The notes beneath the pieces were generated by a model, which saw only the letters and a list, made by a program, of their open reading frames with translations, was not told where the DNA came from and ran no database searches. Positions 57,156-64,000 of a DNA stretch of 64,000 nt are shown here, piece by piece. A program made the position numbers and the translations under genes. Each line of letters opens with the position of its first letter. Positions within the stretch are counted from its first letter, which is position 1. This stretch comes from Gigaspora rosea (Eukaryota; Glomeromycota; Glomeromycetes; Diversisporales; Gigasporaceae): contig QKWP01001169.1 in the NCBI GenBank assembly GCA_003550325.1, forward strand, positions 87,057 to 151,056, given 5' to 3'.

Positions 57156-57371
57156 CCAAAATTCCGGGTCGGGATACGTCGGTATGCATCGGAATCATGG
57201 TCGACTGGATCTGAATTGATCAATTTTTGCCCCAAAGATCATAAAAATTTTACTAATAAATCATATCCATTGATTAAGTAAAAAATACCTGATAGATTTG
57301 CTATAGAGCTTGCTAACAACTAGAGCTAAATGCCGACCTAGATCCGAAGCATACGACCCGGAAATTTGGGG
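57156..57371. mobile_element. MITE with CCGGGTCGG inverted repeat, copy in spacer 2-3
   Basis: Same element and same neighbouring sequence as 51835-52053, so it was copied with the spacer. Ends CCAAAATTCCGGGTCGG and CGACCCGGAAATTTGGGG. Confidence 0.65.
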
Positions 57372-57650
57372 ATAGCCCTGTAAAAATCATAAGAATTAGG
57401 TACGACGAACAAGTGCTTGAACAGTAAATTCGCGTGACCCACCGAGATGAAGATGCGTGATTCCATCATTTCCTCACTTGCATTCATCATTCACAGCCGG
57501 CTTGCTTCGGCAGGCGGTTAATGGCCCACCGGCTACATCCTACGGCGACTCCCATTGCAATTACGAATACTTTTTCGCGGAATGACTTTGGCCAACTCGG
57601 TCAGTTACTCGCTTCTCTGGCACATTTCTGCTAACTTTCAATAAAAATCC

Positions 57651-59145
57651 CCTCCAGCCTAAATTATTTTCGGCACAGCCCAAATAAACACAAAGTTTGT
57701 CATATAATTCGAATGCTTTTCGATTCCAGATTTTGATTTATTTATAGGTATTGATTATAAATTAATTAATTGTACTAATAAGATATTAAATTTGCCAAGT
57801 TAAATTATCAATCTTTTGATTGGTTGTTATTCTATTTTTAGAATATCTTCGAAGGATTGATTTTTGATTCAAATCTATAAAAACTCAATATTTTATTAAG
57901 CTAATATGTAATAAAAATCGTACTTGTATAATTAAGAACCAATACTTTAATTTAATTGAAATCTTAAAATCAACCAAAAAGGGTCGAAACTCAAAATTTC
58001 AAATAAAAATAGGTCTTTTTGAACCCCACTTATTTTCAAAATAAGTTAACCCTGAGACCTCCTACTGGCTTGAATTCAGTACAATTCAGATAACTCACTT
58101 TAATAATTTTGACTTTGTTACGGTTTTCAAATTTTCTAATATGGATATCATTGTTTAATCAAAATAAGTTAACGCATGAAGTCAAATATTCTATTGATTA
58201 GATGATTCACAATCGGCGGTTAAATTTTCAATTTTACAAATGCGGCGTAATGTTTATGTGTGATTCATATATATATTGCCACATATATCGAATAATCTAT
58301 TTGACGAATTTTATTTTCTTTTAATTTGAATCACCTCCGGCCTAAATTATTTGTCGGCGCAGCCCAAATCAACACAAAGTTTGTCATGTAATTCGAATGC
58401 TTTTCGATTCCAGATTTTGATTTATTTATAGGTATACGAATAAGATATTAATTTTGCCAAGTTAAATTATCAATCTTTTGATTAGTTGTTATTCTATTTT
58501 TAGGATTTATCTTCGAAGAATTGATTTTTGATTCAAATCTAAAAAAACTCAATATTTTATTAAACTAATATGTAATAAAAATCATACTTGTATAATTAAG
58601 AACCAATACTTCAATTTTAATTGAAATCCTAAAATCAACCAAAAAGTGTCGAACTCAAAATTTCAAAACCAAAATCGGAATTTTCGAACTCGCACTTATT
58701 AACAAAATATGCTACTCTGATACTTCCTACAAACTTGGATTCAGAACAATTCGGACAACTCATTTTAATAATTTTAACTTGTTAGTTTTTCTAGGTTTCT
58801 AATATGTACTGTCTATCATTGTTTAATCAAAATAAGTTAACGCATGAAGTCAAATATTCTATTGATTCAATCGATGGTCAAGTTTTCAAACTTTGGAATA
58901 TTTTACAAACACGCCGTAATGTTTATGTTGTACCCCCAGATTTGGAATTTGTCCCAATCGGAATCTGGCCTAATCCTACCTCTAACACTAGCCCTAACCT
59001 TAACCCTAAAGTCACCTAAAGTCCTAATTCTGCTACAAAATTCACATCTGGGAACCGGGTACAATATTTATGTATGATTCACATATATATATTGCTACAT
59101 ATATCGAATAATCTATTTGACGATTTTTATTTTCTTTTAATTTGA
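57651..59145. repeat. Internal spacer duplication in unit 3
   Basis: As in the previous spacer, the CCTCCAGCCTAAATT block (57651) is repeated from about 58332 (CACCTCCGGCCTAAATTA). Position 58303-58330 carries the relic gene end GACGAATTTTATTTTCTTTTAATTTGAA with no gene behind it. The fusion event therefore predates duplication of the unit. Confidence 0.72.
58928..59064. mobile_element. Small TTGTACCC-ended insert with telomere-like repeats, 137 bp
   Basis: Ends TTGTACCC and GGGTACAA. Flanks TGTTTATG (58920-58927) and TATTTATG (59065-59072) resemble an 8-bp duplication. The empty site is present in unit 1 (GTAATGTTTATGTATGATTC, 49345), so it is an insertion. The middle reads CTAACACTAGCCCTAACCTTAACCCTAAAG, a CCCTAA-like telomeric motif, given here in two overlapping parts by position 58982-59011. 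Confidence 0.8.
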
Positions 59146-60680
59146 AATACTTCGTATTCTGTTATTGAAAAATTGCCTTCTGTATCTCTAATTGCTTTTT
59201 CATATGAAGTTTGTGCATGTGAACAACCATTAACTTGTCCAAAATCATAATACATGATAAGATCACCGGGACCAAAACATGGACCAAAGTTCAAATTACA
59301 GAAAATTGCGCTTTGTGGAACTTTTACGCGACTTAAAGTAGAGGAATTGATATTACCATTTTTCAATGAAAAAATAAACCTATCATTGCAATTTACCAAA
59401 TAGTTTCCAGTTGATTGATCCCATTCTTTAGGATTATAACCACCAAGAATTTCATCAGTATCTTCAACCTTCATGACCACGATAGTATTTGCTTGCTTAT
59501 CACATACCTTCCAGAATGCATCAGGGTAAAACCATCTTTAGTGCCACGAAGAAGTAATTTAAAATTATATGGATTATTATCATTCGTATAGGGAACAATT
59601 TTCTTATCAATCCATGTTGCAATTTCGGCTACATGTGCTTTATTAATAACTGTTGAAAATGGTTCCGTGGTATCATGTGCATCATCATTGATAGCCGTTG
59701 AAAATGATTACATGGTACGTGTTGGTAATGTCGCTGTCAACTTTGTACGAGGTGGAAGAATTATTGATGATATTTGTCTATTAGGATTTACAGCTCTTTT
59801 CATTATGTCATCCCAAAGGTTTCTATCTAAAATTTGATGATATGGTTGCACATAATCAACAATATCATACCCAGATATTTGAAAATAACGGACATGAGGT
59901 AAACAAGATTTTAATCTATTTTTTAGTGATAGAAAGTTGTCGTTAGTCCAATTTTCTAGTCCATCTAATGATAAATCTGGATTTTGAGCAATTCCCCATT
60001 TGATGATATATTTCCAAATTTTTATCTCTTCCATTTGTAAATCATCTCGTTTAATAAGTGAGACTAATGCATTTTCTTGAAGTGATGTAATGTCTTCGGA
60101 GTCAAAAATCTTATTTGGATACTTTACTAAAAAATCATTACACCATTTTTGTAAATTTTGAAATTGATTATTTTGAAAACTTTTTTGATAAATCCTCATA
60201 AAATTTAATCGAAACCAATTAGCTTTTGTTTCAATTAAATGATTTTCAATATCTTTAGTTAATTCCTCTAAAAGAAACTCTGAAGCAATAAACATAAGTT
60301 CAAAAATGAATGACGTTTCCTGATTTTCTAAGAAAACTACTCCTCCGTAAATATATCTTAATTAAATGTATTAAAATTAGTTGATACATTTATCTATCTA
60401 TTTGTTATTAAAAACTTAAAGTAACTTACTTAATAATAACCTCAAATTGTTGAAACGATATATGTTTTAAATTGATAGTTTTGATATTATTTTCATTTTT
60501 AACGGTGTTTTCTAATTTGTTTCGAAAATACAAAGATCTATATCTTAAAACATTTGAATGTGCTCGGAATATTTTTGTGTTTGGTGATTCTCCAACATTA
60601 ATGATTATGTTAAAATCTTCTTTATCGTTGAGAAGTTCAAGGTAATCAACAGAAAGTTTTTCTAAATGTTTTGCCGTCAT
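59127..60680 (-). pseudogene. BTB-BACK-TLDc gene 3, stop plus frameshift
   Basis: Same structure as genes 1 and 2: ATG at 60680, exon 1 60680-60430, intron 60357-60429 (73 nt), exon 2 from 60356. A TAA at 59710-59708, where genes 1 and 2 have Glu (ACC ACA GAA versus ACC ATG TAA), ends the frame after BACK. A one-base deletion near 59525 (GGGT versus GGGGT) then shifts the TLDc frame, which continues intact from about 59480 to its stop at 59127. A truncated BTB-BACK protein without TLDc could still be made. The remaining sequence is well preserved, so inactivation is recent. Confidence 0.88.
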
Positions 60681-60703
60681 TTTTTGGTTCAAAGATTTGT
60701 AAG

Positions 60704-60764
60704 ACGTACGTACGTATGTATAATCAACTAACAATTCTGATATAGGTATGTACGTACGTTGTAT
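60704..60764 (-). promoter_or_regulatory. (ACGT)n dyad, gene 3 copy
   Basis: ACGTACGTACGTATGTATA and GGTATGTACGTACGTTGTAT flank ATCAACTAACAATTCTGATA. The arms are interrupted and the TATA-like core is degraded compared with gene 1, in line with a gene that is no longer maintained. Confidence 0.45.
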
Positions 60765-61194
60765 CACTTAATAATATATACATTACATTGTTTTACAAAA
60801 ATCCATATTTACTTTTGGATCGGAAAATTTCCGAAATTTTCTAATTCCTTTTATTTGCCGTATTTTTTTTTTCATTATAGTATAATGATTTTTCAAATCT
60901 TTTTACCAATATCACCTTTATAATTTCATTATATTGTTTTAGTTCAATAAAATTTGAACTCTTAGAAATAAAATAACATCAGCAATAATATAATTTTTAA
61001 TTCACTCATTTTAAATGCTTCTTCAAAATTATTAATTTGGCATATAATGGACAGAATTTTTTTATTTTTATTTATTTTTTGCCCAAACTCTAGCGAAATA
61101 AGAATTGAGCAGATTAAATGTTCATATTCTTCGTGTCCATCATAAATATCACTAAATCTAATTCTTGTATATATTATTCAAAGTAATTATTTAA

Positions 61195-61480
61195 CGGTTA
61201 ACTTAACGCGTAGCAATCATTTCACCGACAATCACTTCATAGATATCCCATTTCACTAACAAATTATTCACCGACAAGTTCATTTTACCGACAGTTTACT
61301 TCACTGAAACTCATTTCACCGACAAAGTAATTCTGGTCACTGTCGTTAGGGTCAGGGTAGAATTAGGGTTCAAGTTAGTGTGCTTTATAGAAAAAAATTT
61401 GTCGATGAACTTGTCGGTGAATAATTTGTCGATGAAATGTGATGTCTATGAAGTGATTGTCGGTGAATTAATACGGACTC
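61195..61480. mobile_element. Foldback element with CACCGACAA repeats
   Basis: The arm TTCACCGACAATCACTTCAT-AGA...CATTTCA...ACAAATTATTCACCGACAAG (61208-61285) matches the inverted right arm (61410-61470) over about 75 bp. The centre has GTTAGGGTCAGGG and ATTAGGGTTCAAGTTAGTGTG. The same place in the other spacers (about 30245 and 51390) reads TTTAAC..ATAAGTACTA without it, so it is an insertion. The related, older copy is at 36615-37085. Confidence 0.8.
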
Positions 61481-61560
61481 ATAAGTACTAATTTTAAACA
61501 TAAATTATTTTACTAATTTAAGAAAACTTCACTATATCCTATGTGGGATATAAACAACTT

Positions 61561-62220
61561 TGTCTATTGCTATTCTAGATATTACGAAATAAGAATTTTG
61601 CAACTGATATCACAATGTGCCTTTAACTCTAAAATTAAAATAAGGTAATAAGTTATGCAAATTATTGCAAAATGCATATTTCTAGGTGCATTTGTTTTTT
61701 ATATTTTATTAAGATTAGGTTTAGGGATAGGTTTTATAATAAACGATATAAATGGGTTTTATGGGATTAAATAGAAACCCCTAATTTCATTTTAATCTAA
61801 TTTTATTTTAATCTGAGACATAGATTAATTGCTTCTTTGAGAAAATATTTTTTGATTTATAAAGTAATTTAATGTTATATTTTTTATGCACAAATTATAT
61901 TTTTCAAACTACCGGTAGATAGCATATTATGCTCTATCTTATTGATATTATAAACATTACACATGTGATCAATTATTCTCATATTATTGAAATTATAATA
62001 AATATGCCATTTTATTTGTAGTAAAAAATGTTTATTTAAATTTAAACTTTAAATAAATGAATAAGTATTTAATATCAAATTCAATTTTAATTTTATATAA
62101 ACTAGATCTAAGTTGAATATTGCAAAAATGTCATCTAATTTTACAAATTTTTGATAATAAGAATTGACTTATATTTATCCATTTCAATCTCCACTTCAAG
62201 TAAATAACACATACGGAAAT
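61561..62220. other. No gene seen
   Basis: AT-rich non-coding sequence between the end of the array and the Sel1 gene. No poly(A) signal could be assigned with confidence in this AT-rich context. Confidence 0.5.
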
Positions 62221-62222
62221 GC

Positions 62223-63308
62223 TTATTCCGCAAGTGTCATATTGGCACATTTTTGATAATAAATAAACGCTTTATATTCATCCTTTTCAACACCAATTCC
62301 TTTATGATAACAATAACCAACTTTATATATACCGTCACGGTCATTCATATTAGCAGATTTTTGATAATAAAAGAATGCTTTATTCTTATCCATTTCAACA
62401 CCAATTCCATTTTCATAACAATCTCCAAGATTACACATTCCATAAGAACTACCCATATCAGCAGATTTTTGAAAATGAATGAATGTCTTATGTGCATCAT
62501 TTTCTACTCCAATTCCAAGAAGATAACAGAAACCAACATTACACATTGCATTAGAACTACCAATATCAGCAGATTCTTTGTAATAATTGAATGCCTTTTT
62601 TTCATCTTTTTTAACACCAATTCCATATTCGTAACAATATCCAAGACTATTCATTCCTATAGAATTACCTGCATCGGCTAATTTTTGATAAAAATTGAAT
62701 GCAATATTAACATCTTTTTTAACTCCAATTCCATCTCGATAACAATCAGCGAGAGAACTGATTCCATATGGATTTGCTACATCAGCTGATTTTTGATAAT
62801 AAATGAATGCTTTATTATAATCTTTTTCAACACCAATTCCATATTGATAACAAAATCCAAGATTACGCATTCCATAAGAATCACCCAACTCTGCTGATTT
62901 TTGATAATGGAAAAATGCTTTATGATAATCATTTTTAATCCATTTTCCATTATGATAACAGCATGCAAGAATAGTCTGAATTATTGAATTAGTTTGAACA
63001 ATAGGGTTTGTTTGATTTTTCAAACATAAGTTAATTATTTCTTTTGGTTTTAGTTGTTTACTCATTAAATGCTGATCTATTGAGTTAAAAATCGAGTCAA
63101 TATAATTTCCTTTCATAGCTTCTTCATTATATATATCACATAATTCTTTGATTATTCTATTTAGAAAATAGTGTGAATCATGCGATAATAAATCTGCTTG
63201 GTTTGAAGGTTTGACAACTTGATCCTTATCATCGTAAATCATGTTATTTATTGATATTTCTGTAGATGGATTATCACGAATACCAGAAAAACTTTGTTCT
63301 TTTAACAT
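62223..63308 (-). CDS. Sel1-repeat protein (intact)
   Basis: A single uninterrupted 361-residue frame starting MLKEQSFSGIRDNPSTEISI. Residues 1-105 are a helical N-terminal region (LNRIIKELCDIYNEEAMKGN, KPKEIINLCLKN) of the kind found between kinase and Sel1 parts in related fungal proteins. Residues about 108-361 are seven Sel1 repeats of 36 residues, consensus KAF.YYQKSAD.G...GM.NLG.CY..GIGVEKD. Sel1 repeats form alpha-solenoids that scaffold protein complexes. No kinase domain is encoded upstream in this frame or nearby, so this is a stand-alone adaptor-type member. No intron is needed. The target is unknown. Confidence 0.88.
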   Translation of the reverse strand: MLKEQSFSGIRDNPSTEISINNMIYDDKDQVVKPSNQADLLSHDSHYFLNRIIKELCDIYNEEAMKGNYIDSIFNSIDQHLMSKQLKPKEIINLCLKNQTNPIVQTNSIIQTILACCYHNGKWIKNDYHKAFFHYQKSAELGDSYGMRNLGFCYQYGIGVEKDYNKAFIYYQKSADVANPYGISSLADCYRDGIGVKKDVNIAFNFYQKLADAGNSIGMNSLGYCYEYGIGVKKDEKKAFNYYKESADIGSSNAMCNVGFCYLLGIGVENDAHKTFIHFQKSADMGSSYGMCNLGDCYENGIGVEMDKNKAFFYYQKSANMNDRDGIYKVGYCYHKGIGVEKDEYKAFIYYQKCANMTLAE

Positions 63309-63336
63309 GATATGTGTTCAAGTTATAAGGTACATA

Positions 63337-63352
63337 GTACATACGTATGTAC
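63337..63352. promoter_or_regulatory. Perfect palindrome GTACATACGTATGTAC upstream of Sel1 gene
   Basis: A 16-bp perfect palindrome with an ACGT-type core lies 29 bases upstream of the Sel1 ATG. It recalls the ACGT dyads before the BTB genes at about the same distance, hinting at a shared regulator or shared promoter architecture. Confidence 0.45.
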
Positions 63353-63359
63353 GATGTAT

Positions 63360-64000
63360 CAAGTATGAAAGAAACCAATTATTGAGTTCGCAGTAAATTA
63401 CTGAATTATTTATACTATTATACCGTTACACAAGCGTATTGTACTATGATACACAGAATATCGTATTTTATTATACTAGCTAGGTGCATGAATTGTGTAA
63501 AAAGAAGTTAGAAATCAATACGTTGTATTGTAATTTACGTTATGTACTAGGAACCGGAAACCGATATAAATCCGGAGCTCATAATTTTCAACATGAGTGT
63601 TCGATTAATTGCTAAAAATTTGTCATGTATTTTGCAGATCAAAATTTTCAGGGGCGTTACAAACGGACAACACCGAAACTACTTTTTTGATATTTTTATT
63701 ATAAATGCATCAAAATTGTAAATTCAGTCATTAAAGCGCTTAGAGTCCCCTGCTTCGCTCCGGGCGTTCTAGTGCGGCTCTCCAATATTTATTACCGAAA
63801 AAAAATAGGGCTTGTTTATGACTCTTTTACTAACTTTAAAGTTATTGTTGAACATAGGTAGAGGTAATATTTTACCAAATAAACTGACAAATCTAAATAT
63901 AAAAAAATTGCTAAAAAAATTTTTTTATATGAGATAACTTAATTCGTTTTTTTTTTTTTTAAATCATATTGTGAATTGGCTTAAAAATTAACAGTTTTGA
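63360..64000. other. No gene seen; short GC-rich patch
   Basis: Upstream of the Sel1 gene the sequence is non-coding. A GC-rich patch at 63735-63785 (CCCCTGCTTCGCTCCGGGCG) stands out in an AT-rich setting and could be part of a dispersed repeat, but has no tRNA fold that I can see. Confidence 0.4.

Larger units (their letters stand above)
48470..61560 (-). repeat. Tandem segmental array of BTB-BACK-TLDc units
   Basis: Three gene-plus-spacer units recur with stop codons 4268 bp and 5450 bp apart. Spacers share blocks in the same order: AACCTCTCTTCGAGAGG, GTGATCGAAAAGAAGAGCAAG, the CCGGGTCGG element (two units), GGTTAATGGCCCACCGGCTA, ACTTTGGCCAACTCGGTCAG, TCGGCACAGCCCAAATAAAC and CGCCGTAATGTTTATG. 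The differences are due to nested elements and an internal spacer duplication. This is recent local duplication of one gene family. Confidence 0.9.

Noticed and set aside
62253..62681. Plus-strand frame opposite the Sel1 gene
   Set aside because: It is an antisense shadow of the 36-residue Sel1 repeats.

Overview
This is an AT-rich, repeat-packed nuclear window with very low gene density. BTB-BACK-TLDc genes in near-identical tandem copies, a Sel1-repeat gene, short GT-AG introns and many transposon families point to a fungus of the Glomeromycotina, most likely a Rhizophagus-type arbuscular mycorrhizal fungus. That assignment is inference from family content. Only three protein genes look intact: two BTB-BACK-TLDc genes and one Sel1-repeat gene, all on the minus strand near the right end.

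Layout. 1-1.5 kb holds the edge of a GGTTCA-rich element cutting a small zinc-finger pseudogene, then CCAGT-rich and other diverged repeats. 1.5-10.47 kb is a decayed non-LTR (LINE) retrotransposon on the minus strand, with its poly(A) tail, a 13-bp target site duplication, ORF1, and an ORF2 carrying endonuclease, reverse transcriptase (YMDD), RNase H-like and Cys/His domains. A 1.2-kb mariner-like element flanked by TA sits inside its ORF2.

10.7-28 kb is the most unusual part: about 17 kb of co-oriented, decayed minus-strand coding sequence. In transcription order it reads: membrane-protein genes, a Gag-like protein with a zinc knuckle, a retropepsin-like protease, an endonuclease IV-type AP endonuclease, a Ty3-type RT-RNase H, an ISXO2/IS1595 (Merlin-type) DDE transposase, a multi-zinc-finger protein, a coiled-coil protein, a Zn2Cys6-like protein and an unknown protein. 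Its breaks are mostly TAA/TAG/TGA codons and Cys-to-Tyr changes expected from C:G to T:A transitions, plus a few indels. Four small hAT-like elements with 8-bp duplications sit inside it, and removing them rejoins the coding sequence. No LTRs were found for it, so whether it is one giant retroelement or several stacked elements is open.

28.8-47.4 kb is a graveyard of inverted-repeat elements (hAT-like with 8-bp duplications, mariner/pogo-like with TA, foldback). It also holds a 5.4-kb minus-strand LTR element at 37.1-42.5 kb, with paired 726-bp LTRs, a polypurine tract and a PBS-like site, whose internal region carries a decayed Sel1-repeat gene instead of recognisable pol.

47.5-61.5 kb is a tandem segmental array of BTB-BACK-TLDc genes (two intact, one pseudogene). 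Each has a (ACGT)n dyad flanking the TATA-like region and near-identical spacers, so these copies serve as empty-site controls that prove several transposon insertions. An isolated Sel1-repeat gene at 62.2-63.3 kb also has an ACGT-cored palindrome just upstream.
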